A program made the position numbers and the translations under genes. From Alphaproteobacteria bacterium (GTDB lineage Bacteria; Pseudomonadota; Alphaproteobacteria; Rhodobacterales; Rhodobacteraceae), in assembly GCA_030431485.1 (NCBI GenBank), contig JAUIIR010000002.1, positions 99,629 to 163,628 on the forward strand: 64,000 bases of DNA. Reading direction: 5' to 3'. This document shows, one piece after another, positions 45,478 through 54,457 of the stretch. Numbering within the stretch: position 1 is the stretch's first letter; every line of letters starts with the position of its first letter. A model generated the notes under the pieces. That model made no database searches. It was not told the DNA's origin and saw nothing but the letters and a program-made list of their open reading frames with translations.

Positions 45478-47277
45478 TTATTCGGCAGCCATGCCATCTG
45501 TGAACTGCAAACGCGCCAGACGCGCGTATAGCCCGTCCTCAGAGACCAGAGCATCATGCGCGCCAGACGCTACAATCCGCCCTTGCTCCATAACGATGAT
45601 CCGATCCGCCTTCTTTACGGTCGCAAGGCGATGCGCGACGATAATGGTAGTTCTCCCCTCGGAAAGCTCATCAACAGCGCACTGAACGGCACGTTCACTT
45701 TCCGCGTCCAACGCGCTGGTTGCTTCGTCAAGCAGCAGGACCGGAGCATCGCGCAGGATAGCTCGGGCAATGGCGATCCGCTGCTTTTGTCCGCCCGAAA
45801 GCATCACCCCCCGCTCACCAAGATAGCTGTCATAGCCGTCAGGCAGAGCGGCGATGAACTCGTGCGCCGCCGCAGCCTTGGCTGCGTTTTCAATCTCTGC
45901 ATCTGTTGCATCGGGTCGCCCGAAGCGAATGTTTTCACGCGCCGAGGCTGCAAAGATGACCGGATCCTGCGGCACCAGCGCAATGTGCTTGCGGAATTCA
46001 TCCCGGTTCACGGCATCAATCCGCGTCCCATCAAGACAAATCGAGCCGGAATCGGGATCGTAGAAGCGCTGGATCAGTTGGATAATTGTCGTTTTGCCAG
46101 CGCCACTCGGACCAACCACAGCAACGGTTTCGCCCGGAGCAATCCGAAGGTTCACACCATCAAGCGCAGCAACGTCCGGACGGCTGGGATATGAGAACGC
46201 CACGTCCTCAAAAGTGATTTCGCCACGCACCGGCTCGGCCAGCGACAAAGGTGTTTCGGGATCGTTGACCGTATCCTCGGCATGCAGAAGTTCGACCAGG
46301 CGCTCGGTCGCGCCCGCCGCGCGCTGCAATTCACCGAAAATTTCGGACAGCGCAGCAACCGAACCAGCCACCATCACCGAATAGATTACAAACTGCACAA
46401 GTTCGCCGGGGCTCATTGATCCGTTGCGCACGTCGGTGGCTCCGATCCACAAAACGCCAACGATGCCAGTGAAAACGAGGAAGATGACAATCGCCGTCAT
46501 CTGCGCCCGCGTCCAAATCCGTCGCCGCGCCGCATCAAAGCTCTTCTCGGTCACATCCCCGAATGCATTGCGCGATATGTCTTCATGCGTAAACGCCTGC
46601 ACCGTTTGCACGGACAGTAGGGCCTCGGACGCATTGCCCGACGACACCGCGATCCAATCCTGGTTTTCCCGGCTCAGCTTGCGCATTTTACGGCCCAAAA
46701 CGAGGATCGGCACTACAACCGCTGGCACGATCAACAGAACCATACCTGTGAGTTTGGCCGAAGTGATCAGCATCAAGACCATGCCGCCGAAGAAGATCAA
46801 CACGTTGCGCAGTGCGATCGAGATCGACGAGCCAATTACACTCAGAATCAGAGTTGTATCGGTCGTGATCCGGCTAAGCACTTCGCCTGTCATCACTCGC
46901 TCAAAAAACGACGGGCTCAGGCCGATGACGCGCCCAAATACTGCTTTGCGAATGTCAGCAACCACCCGTTCGCCAAGACGCGTCACCAGCGCATAGCGCA
47001 GTGCCGTACCAATCGCGAGCAAACCAGCAATGCCCAAAGCCGCTGCGAAATAGAGGTCTAGCAGCGCGCCGTCGGCTGTGTTGAAATTGTCCACCACACG
47101 ACGCACAGCCATTGGCAAGATCAAAGACACACAAGCTGTGGCGGTCAACGCAAGCAGGGCTGCCAGCATCAATGCCCTGTACGGAAGGATGAATGGCCAC
47201 AAAGCTGCCAGTGATCCCAGTTTCTTGGATTTCGCGCGTTCTTCGTTTGTCGCCGGTGTGGGTGTCGCGTCCGCCAT
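45478..47277 (-). CDS. ABC transporter, fused permease and ATPase (MsbA/MDR exporter type)
   Basis: This 599-residue half-transporter has six predicted membrane spans in residues 20-310 and a nucleotide-binding domain with Walker A GPSGAGKT, signature LSGGQKQR, Walker B VLLLDEATSALD and the H-loop AHRLAT. This is the exporter layout for lipids or drugs, as a homodimer. The substrate is unknown. The start at ATG 47277 is chosen because the longer frame adds an unrelated N-terminus. tRNA-Gly lies 136 bases upstream on the same strand. Confidence 0.93.
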   Translation of the reverse strand: MADATPTPATNEERAKSKKLGSLAALWPFILPYRALMLAALLALTATACVSLILPMAVRRVVDNFNTADGALLDLYFAAALGIAGLLAIGTALRYALVTRLGERVVADIRKAVFGRVIGLSPSFFERVMTGEVLSRITTDTTLILSVIGSSISIALRNVLIFFGGMVLMLITSAKLTGMVLLIVPAVVVPILVLGRKMRKLSRENQDWIAVSSGNASEALLSVQTVQAFTHEDISRNAFGDVTEKSFDAARRRIWTRAQMTAIVIFLVFTGIVGVLWIGATDVRNGSMSPGELVQFVIYSVMVAGSVAALSEIFGELQRAAGATERLVELLHAEDTVNDPETPLSLAEPVRGEITFEDVAFSYPSRPDVAALDGVNLRIAPGETVAVVGPSGAGKTTIIQLIQRFYDPDSGSICLDGTRIDAVNRDEFRKHIALVPQDPVIFAASARENIRFGRPDATDAEIENAAKAAAAHEFIAALPDGYDSYLGERGVMLSGGQKQRIAIARAILRDAPVLLLDEATSALDAESERAVQCAVDELSEGRTTIIVAHRLATVKKADRIIVMEQGRIVASGAHDALVSEDGLYARLARLQFTDGMAAE

Positions 47278-47412
47278 CAGGTTCCCGTTTTTTAGCTGAA
47301 AACGCTTTAACAATGGCCTGCCTGCACTGGTCAAGCCGAACGCGGCGCAAAAGCCGATTTGCCGCGCCATCCGATGGGCGCGAGTATATCGCCTGCGTCA
47401 CTAAAGAATAGG

Positions 47413-47486
47413 TGGAGCGGGCGACGGGAATCGAACCCGTATCATCAGCTTGGAAGGCTGAGGTCTTACCATTACACAACGCCCGC
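47413..47486 (-). tRNA. tRNA-Gly (TCC anticodon)
   Basis: The minus strand reads GCGGGCG (5' acceptor), a D-arm, the anticodon stem/loop with CTTCCAA (TCC anticodon), a T-arm with GGTTCGATTCC, then CGCCCGC, T and an encoded CCA. Acceptor pairing is seven of seven. Length is 74 bases with CCA. Confidence 0.97.
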
Positions 47487-47607
47487 AAGACATGTGGTGA
47501 GGTATGACATGCGTGCAGCAAGGTCAAGCACTCGCAACTTGGTGAAAGGCGAATATTCGGAAACCCGCCCGGACAAATAGTGTTGGCCCTCACATCCGCC
47601 CTTGATC

Positions 47608-48198
47608 TCAGCCGTCTTTGCGCGTCACCGCATCACGCGATCGGGTCAGCCCGTCCTGAAATCCTTCCGCATCTCCAAAATCGAGAAACGTGGCATAGCG
47701 CTCGTGTGGATGGCGGATGGGGCCGGCATGCTTCACCGGGCACCAAAAAGCCTCGGTCCGGGAGGCGATCTCCCGCACCAAGGAGATAACGCCATTGCAA
47801 TAGCCGCAATAGACGCAGTTCAGTTTTTGCAGACCGTTCAGATATCCCAGATGATGCCGGTCAATGCGGATATGATCCCGGCGTCTGACCTTTGGAATCC
47901 CATACGCGGGGAAGCAGACAAGCTGATAGACGGACACAAACAGGTCCAAGAGCACAAACGGAACAATCAGGCTGTAGATAACAGGTGCTGTCACAATATG
48001 GCTCAGACGCGCCCGAGCAATAAACGCCTTGAGATCGACGCGCAGCTCTCTGTGACGCCGCTTGACCGTATCTTCAAACCGCGCGCGTCGACCGATAAGC
48101 TCATACGAAAACGCTTTGCGCCGCTTGGCAATCTCAGCGTCAAGCTCATCGGTCAGATCGTCAATCCGCGCAAGAATACTCTCAATCCGCTTATCCAT
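47608..48198 (-). CDS. Conserved hypothetical membrane-associated protein
   Basis: This 196-residue protein begins with an acidic/basic helical region (MDKRIESILARIDDLTDELDAEI) that may be a coiled coil, has a hydrophobic segment VTAPVIYSLIVPFVLLDLFV near residues 75-97, and a later cysteine-rich part LNCVYCGYCNG and AFWCPVKHA. The paired cysteines could bind a metal. I do not recognise a family name. The start at ATG 48198 has AGGTGAG upstream. Confidence 0.65.
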   Translation of the reverse strand: MDKRIESILARIDDLTDELDAEIAKRRKAFSYELIGRRARFEDTVKRRHRELRVDLKAFIARARLSHIVTAPVIYSLIVPFVLLDLFVSVYQLVCFPAYGIPKVRRRDHIRIDRHHLGYLNGLQKLNCVYCGYCNGVISLVREIASRTEAFWCPVKHAGPIRHPHERYATFLDFGDAEGFQDGLTRSRDAVTRKDG

Positions 48199-48416
48199 CT
48201 TTCTCACCTCAAGATACCCGCGCCAAATCTCTGAAGGTCTGCAACGACATCCGGACGATTGGCACCACGGCACCAAACGCCGGTGTCAGACAGACGTGAA
48301 GCCTGCCCAAGCTGTCTCATGTTGGGCAAAGTACCGCGACAGGCAAACACGCCGCTTTGATTCAAGTCAGGGGATTTCGCAACGAAAAACAGGCGTGCAG
48401 TCGACCAGCACCCGTC

Positions 48417-49154
48417 TCATACAAACTCGAACAAGCGTCCGATCTTGTTGCACCGGTCGGCGTAGCCGGACAGGACACCAAGATGCCATCCAAGAACCTG
48501 ATTGCTCGACAAGGCCGGGATCCCCAGTTGGCGTTCAATATCCTCGATGATCTCCAACGCCCGCAGGTTGGTGCAGGACATAAAGACCGCCTCGCAATCC
48601 CCGCCCCGTCCAACGTAAACAGCGGCATCACGCACGGAACCACGTGAAATCCGGACCACACGCTCTTCGAGAGGTTCATCAAAACTGCCGAACGACACAA
48701 CGCTGATGCCAGCAGCATTCAATCCCGCAATGAGGCGTTCGCTCACAGAGGCCACATACGGGCTCACCATGCCAATCTGTCGGATACCTCCTGCCCGGCA
48801 TGCGGAGATAAGAGCCGTCAGCGGGTCCGTGACATGTGGTGTAGCGATACCGGCCGTGATCATCTTTGCAACCCGGTCCGCGCCGATTGCGGCACTTGCC
48901 GACGTGCATCCATAGCCGACAGCCGACAGCTCTGCCCCGAGAGGCAGCAAACCAGCCGCGCGCGTCAGGCTTGTTTCCATCGCCTGCAGGCTGTCCAACG
49001 ACACGGTTTCTGCAGACGGCACCCGCGACACGAGCAATTCGACGTCGGATGGAAGCAACCAGCGAAAATCCCGCTCGATGGTTTCGTCGCTTTGAAGGGC
49101 CACCAATCCGACCTGAATGGGGCGTTCTGTTTCAAGTGAATAGGAAAGCGCCAT
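48417..49154 (-). CDS. Asp/Glu racemase superfamily protein (maleate isomerase/EutA-like)
   Basis: This 245-residue protein has the two cysteine motifs of the Asp/Glu racemase superfamily: GYGCTSASAAIG near residue 82 and FMSCTNLRALEIIE near residue 191. The N-terminus MALSYSLETERPIQVGLVAL is like maleate cis-trans isomerase, arylmalonate decarboxylase and EutA of ectoine breakdown. It is third in an operon with an M24 hydrolase (1-base overlap) and a diaminopropionate ammonia-lyase-like enzyme. Substrate not known; a racemase, isomerase or decarboxylase role on an amino- or hydroxy-acid is most likely. Confidence 0.82.
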   Translation of the reverse strand: MALSYSLETERPIQVGLVALQSDETIERDFRWLLPSDVELLVSRVPSAETVSLDSLQAMETSLTRAAGLLPLGAELSAVGYGCTSASAAIGADRVAKMITAGIATPHVTDPLTALISACRAGGIRQIGMVSPYVASVSERLIAGLNAAGISVVSFGSFDEPLEERVVRISRGSVRDAAVYVGRGGDCEAVFMSCTNLRALEIIEDIERQLGIPALSSNQVLGWHLGVLSGYADRCNKIGRLFEFV

Positions 49155-50314
49155 CAGATCACCCGTATGTCCCGAGTTTGAGGTCGCGACAGAAATTCCG
49201 CACCGCCGTCGCGGATCACGATGTTTTCTTCATGCACCAATATCTTGCCGTCCCCGACGCTGATCGACGGCTCGAGCGTCAGAACCATCCCGGGAACAAG
49301 AACCGTGTGATCCTGGGGGATGATTGACGGCCATTCCGTCAGTTGTATCCCCAATCCGTGCCCCAACCGCCCGGCGTCCATCACATGTCCAGAGGGGTTA
49401 ACCACGCCATTCATCGCATGAAAAAGATCGGCAATTGTTGCGCCGGGTTGCGCAGCCTCGAAGCCTGCCTGCGTTGCGTCAATCAAGGTGGCATGTCCGC
49501 TTTGCACGGCGTCAGAAGCGCGGCCGAGACTGAAATTGCGGTCAAAATCGCAGAAGTACCCATCCCAGACCAACCCCGTGTCCAGCATCAAGACATCGCC
49601 CACCATCAGCGGCGTCTCGGTGGCCGGGGAAATCACGTCGGCATAACCGTTTTGGCCTGCAGCTCCGGCAAGATAGGGTACCCAATCAGCGCCTGCATCA
49701 AGGCAAAGCGTCTGAAACCGACGGAAGACATCCGACAAGGGCATGCCGTCGGCCACGTGTTCTGGCACTTTATCAAAGGCGTCAGTGGCGATCGTGGCCG
49801 CGTGTCTTATCTTCGCAATCTCGGAATCCGATTTGACCATGCGCAATCTGCGTGTGATGGCCATATCGCTCACAAGCGGGCGCGGCAAAAGGGCCATTTC
49901 CAATCTCCGCAGGTCGGCCAGCGGCAGTCGGACATGACTTTCCATGTGATCAGCGATGCCAATGCGGCCATCTTGGCTCACAATCTCGCACAGAGCATCG
50001 GTCAACAGACCAATCCCGTCATCCTCGTAATCCGGAGCAGACCAGGTGCGGATATCCTTGATCCAGCTTTGGCCCATAAGATGCGCACCGATTGAAGGAA
50101 TCACTGCGATGGGATCGCCATTTGTAGGCAGGACAACAAACCACGGCCGAGTGGGGCTTTCCCAAAAGCGGGTCAGAAAACCGGTGTAATACCGGATCTC
50201 CGGCTCGGTGCTGAGCAAGAGCGCGGCCAGGTCATGTTTGGCCATCAGCCCTTGCGCTGACTCTGTCCGCGACCTGAACTCAGCCTCAGGAAAGCCGCGC
50301 GACGGGGAAATCAT
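49154..50314 (-). CDS. M24 family metallohydrolase (Xaa-Pro peptidase/creatinase-like)
   Basis: This 386-residue protein has the pita-bread fold with all five metal ligands visible: Asp in MLDTG, Asp in FCDFDRNF, His in GHGLG, Glu in LEPS and Glu in HEEN. An N-terminal creatinase-like domain precedes (RYYTGFLTRFWESPTRPWFVVL). Members cleave Xaa-Pro peptides, creatine, ectoine (EutD/DoeA) or DMSP (DddP), so the family is used for small N-substituted substrates. Its operon partners point to an unusual amino-acid derivative. It overlaps the upstream lyase by four bases (ATGA) and the downstream racemase-like gene by one. Confidence 0.87.
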   Translation of the reverse strand: MISPSRGFPEAEFRSRTESAQGLMAKHDLAALLLSTEPEIRYYTGFLTRFWESPTRPWFVVLPTNGDPIAVIPSIGAHLMGQSWIKDIRTWSAPDYEDDGIGLLTDALCEIVSQDGRIGIADHMESHVRLPLADLRRLEMALLPRPLVSDMAITRRLRMVKSDSEIAKIRHAATIATDAFDKVPEHVADGMPLSDVFRRFQTLCLDAGADWVPYLAGAAGQNGYADVISPATETPLMVGDVLMLDTGLVWDGYFCDFDRNFSLGRASDAVQSGHATLIDATQAGFEAAQPGATIADLFHAMNGVVNPSGHVMDAGRLGHGLGIQLTEWPSIIPQDHTVLVPGMVLTLEPSISVGDGKILVHEENIVIRDGGAEFLSRPQTRDIRVI

Positions 50315-51354
50315 GCGGCTTGCTCGCTCAGGATGACAAGGACACGCGAATTGTCGCTCAAACCCAATCCGTCGCCTGTATGACGCGCTGACAACAGCCC
50401 CGCCACACCAGCGGCCCCAGATGGCGTTGTCGGATATCCCGCTTCAGCGCAGGCGGCACTTCCAGTCGTGCCTTCCTCTTCAGTGATCAATATGAAATCA
50501 TTGGCGTCGCGGGCCAAACCCTTGAGCGCAATCAAAGATGGCTCCTTGCAATCGAGCCGCCCCATTGCAGATTCCGGCCCCTCGGTGACTTGCGCCGAGC
50601 CTGCCTTGATCGACTCATAAAGCGCCGGTGCAGCTTCGGGTTCAACCACGATGATCCGTGGCCCTGCCCCCCACGCGACCCGTGAATAGGCCGCGCAGGC
50701 TGTCGCCAAACCCCCAACACCTGCCTGTAAAAAGATATGCGTCGGCGGCGCGGGCATCTGGGCGACTGCTTCCTGCATCAGCACCAGATAACCTTCCATC
50801 AATGTGTACGGCCGATCGAGATACCCCGGCCAAGAACTGTCCGACAGCAAGGCCCACTCATTGTCTTTCGCCGCTTGCGCCGCCCCGGCCATTGCCTCTT
50901 CGTAGATTGCCCCATGGCGAACAACTTCTGCGCCAAAGCTGCGCAATCGGTCGGCAAAGCCTTCGGGAACGGTATCGGCCAGATATACAACCGCACGCGC
51001 GCCAAAGGCCTGCGCACCTGCCGCGACGGACAGGCCATGATTTCCAGCACTGGCGGTGACATAGGTTCGACCCGTGGCATTCCCCTCTTCGGCATCGCGG
51101 GCAATTACGTACGCGGCGCCCAGCGCCTTAAAGCTGCCCAGCCCCATCCGCTCACGTTCGTCCTTGATATGGACCTCTCCAACACCCGCCGCCTTCGCCA
51201 AATCTGGTGCATCGGATAAAGGCGTCTTCGCGGCCGCAGGGCAACGTCTCAGCAGCGCCGAAGGGCGTTCAGCCTCTACGCTGGGAAACGGAATATCGGC
51301 CAGTGTTGCTAGCACGGCATCGGCGAGGTCGGGAGTTTTGTGCAGAACGTTCAT
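50311..51354 (-). CDS. PLP-dependent ammonia-lyase, diaminopropionate ammonia-lyase-like
   Basis: This 347-residue fold-type II PLP enzyme has KDERERMGLGSFKALGAAY (the PLP-lysine block typical of diaminopropionate ammonia-lyase), TASAGNHGLSVAAGAQAFG and QAGVGGLATA for phosphate binding. Diaminopropionate ammonia-lyase turns 2,3-diaminopropionate into pyruvate and two ammonia; threonine/serine dehydratases are near relatives, so the substrate is an inference. ATG 51354 is chosen as start because the longer frame reads through the 40-bp palindrome. The upstream Shine-Dalgarno is weak, so the start remains uncertain. First gene of the operon. Confidence 0.8.
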   Translation of the reverse strand: MNVLHKTPDLADAVLATLADIPFPSVEAERPSALLRRCPAAAKTPLSDAPDLAKAAGVGEVHIKDERERMGLGSFKALGAAYVIARDAEEGNATGRTYVTASAGNHGLSVAAGAQAFGARAVVYLADTVPEGFADRLRSFGAEVVRHGAIYEEAMAGAAQAAKDNEWALLSDSSWPGYLDRPYTLMEGYLVLMQEAVAQMPAPPTHIFLQAGVGGLATACAAYSRVAWGAGPRIIVVEPEAAPALYESIKAGSAQVTEGPESAMGRLDCKEPSLIALKGLARDANDFILITEEEGTTGSAACAEAGYPTTPSGAAGVAGLLSARHTGDGLGLSDNSRVLVILSEQAA

Positions 51355-51369
51355 ACCATGAGTGTCGCA

Positions 51370-51409
51370 GCATATGTCGGGACTTGGCACGCCAAGTCCC
51401 GACATATGC
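51370..51409. promoter_or_regulatory. 40-bp near-perfect palindrome, operator or mRNA hairpin
   Basis: Two 19-bp arms, GCATATGTCGGGACTTGGC and its exact complement, are separated by AC. The site begins 16 bases before the lyase ATG (51354) on one side and ends 82 bases before the ThDP-enzyme ATG (51492) on the other. Its inner part, TTGGC-AC-GCCAA, is itself a compact inverted repeat. Symmetry of this length is far above chance. Confidence 0.8.
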
Positions 51410-51491
51410 CACGCCTGTTCCGACCATCTGTTTGCCCTGCCCCGCGAACAGCTTTAGCGTTCGCGCAAACCAAAAGAAGGCCCTGCCCAGA

Positions 51492-53144
51492 ATGACACGC
51501 CCCAACACCACGGTCCGCGCGGCTGACCATCTCGTTGATCTACTTGTCGCCCAAGGGACAACAGCCGCGTTTGGCGTGCCCGGCGAAAGCTACCTTCCAG
51601 TGCTCGACGCCTTCTACGGGCGCGAGCAGGACATTCGCTTTGTCACCTGTCGGCAAGAGGGCGGCGCCGCGATGGCCGCCGATGCCTATGGCAAACTCAC
51701 AGGCCGTCCCGGCATCTGTTTCGCCACGCGCGGTCCGGGTGCCACCAACGCCAGCGCCGGGGTGCATGTCGCCTATCAGGATTCGACGCCGATGATCCTG
51801 TTCCTCGGTCAGGTCGCGCGCGACATGGTGGACCGCGAGGCTTTTCAGGAGATCGACTACCGCCGCATGTTTGGGCAAATGGCCAAATGGGTTGCGCAGA
51901 TCGACGACGCTTCGCGGCTTCAGGAATACATCAGCCGTGCGTTCCGGACGGCGATGTCCGGGCGGCCCGGGCCAGTGGTGCTCGCTTTGCCCGAGGACAT
52001 GCTATATGACGAGGTCACGCAGCCCACACCGCCTGCGCGGATCGAGACCCCGCGTTTTTTACCATTTGGTAAAAATCTGGAAACCCTTAAAACCCGCATC
52101 GCCCAAGCCAAACGTCCGCTCGTGATGGCAGGGGGCGGTGGATGGACCAGAACCGGTATTGCAGCTTTGCAACGTTTTGCAGAAACGCAAAACCTGCCCG
52201 TCGCTGTTTCCCTGCGCTGTCAGGGACTTATGGACAACACACATCCAAATTACATCGGTCACTACGGTGTCGGTACGCCGCCCTACCTCAAGGACATCAT
52301 GGCCGAAACCGACCTATTGATCGCCATCGGCCCGCGTCTGGGGGAAATGACCACGGCCGGGTACGCGATCCTGACACCGCCGGTGCCCGAGCAATCGCTG
52401 GTGCATGTCTTCCCCGAACCCGAAGAGATCGGCCGCGTTTATGAGCCGGAAATCGCATTGGTGGCGGATACCGAAAGCTTCTGTACGGCTGTGGCGGAGT
52501 GGAAACCCATCGCACCCGACGCCTTTGCAAACCGTACGACAGACCTGCACGAACAGTACGTTTCGTTCAGCAACCCGGCGTCGGTCGGGGATGATCCGCT
52601 GGCCCCCTATTTCACACATCTGGCCAAGGTGCTGCCCGACGACGCGATCCTGTGCAACGGCGCGGGCAATTACGCGGGCTGGCTGCACCGCTTCTACAAA
52701 TACCGCGCGCCGGGGTCGCAGCTGGCCCCAACGTCAGGCTCCATGGGCTACGGCCTGCCTGCCGCCATCGGGGCCGCGATCTGCGAACCCGATCGCGAGA
52801 TTTTCGCCATCGCAGGTGACGGGTGTTTCATGATGACCTGTCAGGAAATGGCCACCGCTGTGCATCACGATCTGAACCTGACCGTGATCATCATCGACAA
52901 CGCCCGCTACGGTACGATCCGCGCGCATCAGGAACGGGAATACCCTGACCGGGTGTCAGGCACGGTGCTGACCAATCCCGATTTCAGCGACTTCGCACGG
53001 TCCTTCGGCGCGCACGCTGCCAAGGCCCCGGACTATGACAGTTTTGTCGCTGCATTGGCTGAGGCGCGGTCGCGCAATGGGGTCAAGCTGATCGAGGTTA
53101 AGGCCGATCCGAATTTCCTTTCCCCGGGAAAACGGCTGTCTTGA
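51492..53144 (+). CDS. Thiamine-diphosphate-dependent enzyme, acetolactate-synthase-like
   Basis: This 550-residue protein has the N-terminal ThDP-binding domain with catalytic Glu56 (RQEGGAAMAADAYG), a central Rossmann-like domain around residues 195-325 and the C-terminal ThDP domain with GDG...N (GDGCFMMTCQEM then IIIDNARYG). Relatives include acetolactate synthase, oxalyl-CoA decarboxylase and benzoylformate decarboxylase; I cannot name the reaction. It is divergent from the lyase-hydrolase-racemase operon across the palindrome. An in-frame AT-rich palindrome encoding FLPFGK lies at 52055-52074. The start is ATG 51492. Confidence 0.86.
   Translation: MTRPNTTVRAADHLVDLLVAQGTTAAFGVPGESYLPVLDAFYGREQDIRFVTCRQEGGAAMAADAYGKLTGRPGICFATRGPGATNASAGVHVAYQDSTPMILFLGQVARDMVDREAFQEIDYRRMFGQMAKWVAQIDDASRLQEYISRAFRTAMSGRPGPVVLALPEDMLYDEVTQPTPPARIETPRFLPFGKNLETLKTRIAQAKRPLVMAGGGGWTRTGIAALQRFAETQNLPVAVSLRCQGLMDNTHPNYIGHYGVGTPPYLKDIMAETDLLIAIGPRLGEMTTAGYAILTPPVPEQSLVHVFPEPEEIGRVYEPEIALVADTESFCTAVAEWKPIAPDAFANRTTDLHEQYVSFSNPASVGDDPLAPYFTHLAKVLPDDAILCNGAGNYAGWLHRFYKYRAPGSQLAPTSGSMGYGLPAAIGAAICEPDREIFAIAGDGCFMMTCQEMATAVHHDLNLTVIIIDNARYGTIRAHQEREYPDRVSGTVLTNPDFSDFARSFGAHAAKAPDYDSFVAALAEARSRNGVKLIEVKADPNFLSPGKRLS
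52055..52074 (+). repeat. Intragenic palindromic micro-repeat, copy 2 (in ThDP-enzyme gene)
   Basis: TTTTTTACCATTTGGTAAAA differs from the nadE copy (14191-14210) at one central base. It is in the same reading frame and codes for FLPFGK versus FLPIGK. The two host genes are unrelated. Confidence 0.7.
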
Positions 53145-53150
53145 TGTGGC

Positions 53151-54362
53151 TCACAACAGGCCTGTTGCCAACAGCAAGACGCTTGTCGCCACCCCCAGCA
53201 CCGGCACGATTATCGGCACGCGGAAATGCCGCTCGGCCGATACGCCGGCCAGCTTGATCCGGATCAGCGCGAGGTTGACCAGGACAAACACAAAAAGCAC
53301 GACTTGCGACGTGCGTTCGGCCAAAGCATCGATCGGAAAACTCAACGCCAAGACCAAGATGGTCGCTGCGACGACAAGTGTGGACACCACCGGGGTCTGG
53401 GTCTTGGGAGACACGTAAGACATCGCCTTTGGCAGATGGCCCCGGTCTGCAAGACCATAGAGCACTCGCGACGCCATAATCATCTGGATTAGGACGCCGT
53501 TCACCGTTGCAACAATTGCAACAAGACTGAAACCGTGTTGCAACCCCTCTGGTGCATCCGCAAAGACCAGCAACAACGGTGCGGCGGAGTCCGACAAGGT
53601 CGCAAGAGGGACCGCCATCAGAACGGCGGTTGTGGTCCCGATATAAAGCATCGTCGCAAGCAAAAGAGTCCACAGGATCGCCCGGGGCATGGTGTGCAGG
53701 GGGTCTTTCACCTCTTCCGCAACGTTGGCCATGTCCTCGAACCCGACAAAGGCAAAGAAGGCGAGCAAGGATGCGGCCCCGATACCGGCCCAATGCGGTC
53801 CTGTCAGGGGCGGGAGGATGTCAGCCAACGTCACACCTGACGGTTCGGAAAAGGCGAACCCCCAGAGCATCACCATAAGAAGTCCTGACACCTCGATCAC
53901 AGTGATGATTGCTGCCACCGTGACCGATTGCGTGATCCCCCACATGGCGATCAACGCCATCAGCGCCACTACGGCCACGGTCAGACCCAAGGTGGATGCA
54001 CCGGTCAATCCGTGCAGATAGGAGGCCGCACCGAGCGAAACGGCGGCTGCCGATACGAGGCCCGACAGCACCACGGCCAGCCCGACGACAGTAGCGAGGA
54101 TGGAAGAGGAAAACCCAGCTTCGACATAGGCCGCCTCTCCGGCGCTGACCGGATAGCGAGTTGACAGTTCGGCATAGGAAAAGGCGGTGAAGGCAACGAC
54201 CACGGCAGCCACCACGAAGGCGATCGGCGCATGCGTTCCCGCCTCGGCTGCGGTTGCGCCGACAAGAACGTAGATGCCAGCACCCACGGTCACGCCAAGA
54301 CCGTAGAGCGTCAACAGCGGCACGTTCAACGCGCGGCGCAGTTTGATGCCTTCGCTGTTCAT
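53151..54362 (-). CDS. APC-family amino acid permease
   Basis: This 403-residue protein has about eleven to twelve membrane spans with the APC signature near the N-terminus, GLGVTVGAGIYVLVGA. VGFEDMANVAEEVKDP around residue 200 is the conserved intracellular block of the family. It should import amino acids or related compounds with protons. It converges on the ThDP-enzyme gene 6 bases away and could supply the substrate of the neighbouring catabolic genes, but that is inference. The start at ATG 54362 is chosen over a longer frame whose extra 150 residues have no membrane or family character. Confidence 0.87.
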   Translation of the reverse strand: MNSEGIKLRRALNVPLLTLYGLGVTVGAGIYVLVGATAAEAGTHAPIAFVVAAVVVAFTAFSYAELSTRYPVSAGEAAYVEAGFSSSILATVVGLAVVLSGLVSAAAVSLGAASYLHGLTGASTLGLTVAVVALMALIAMWGITQSVTVAAIITVIEVSGLLMVMLWGFAFSEPSGVTLADILPPLTGPHWAGIGAASLLAFFAFVGFEDMANVAEEVKDPLHTMPRAILWTLLLATMLYIGTTTAVLMAVPLATLSDSAAPLLLVFADAPEGLQHGFSLVAIVATVNGVLIQMIMASRVLYGLADRGHLPKAMSYVSPKTQTPVVSTLVVAATILVLALSFPIDALAERTSQVVLFVFVLVNLALIRIKLAGVSAERHFRVPIIVPVLGVATSVLLLATGLL

Positions 54363-54457
54363 GACGCGCTCCGTCGTGGTTCGATCTTCAACAGATTGTA
54401 GCCCCCAATCCGTTTGGCCAAGATGACTTGGGTCAATATACGAATGCAGACGGCTCT

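Noticed and set aside
49154..50314. M24 protein as a DMSP lyase (DddP), common in Roseobacters
   Set aside because: The length (386) is below the usual DddP size and the operon context is of amino-acid enzymes; I see no specific DddP feature.
48417..51354. Ectoine degradation operon (eut/doe)
   Set aside because: Only family-level likeness for two of the three genes; the lyase is of the diaminopropionate type and no other ectoine gene is present.
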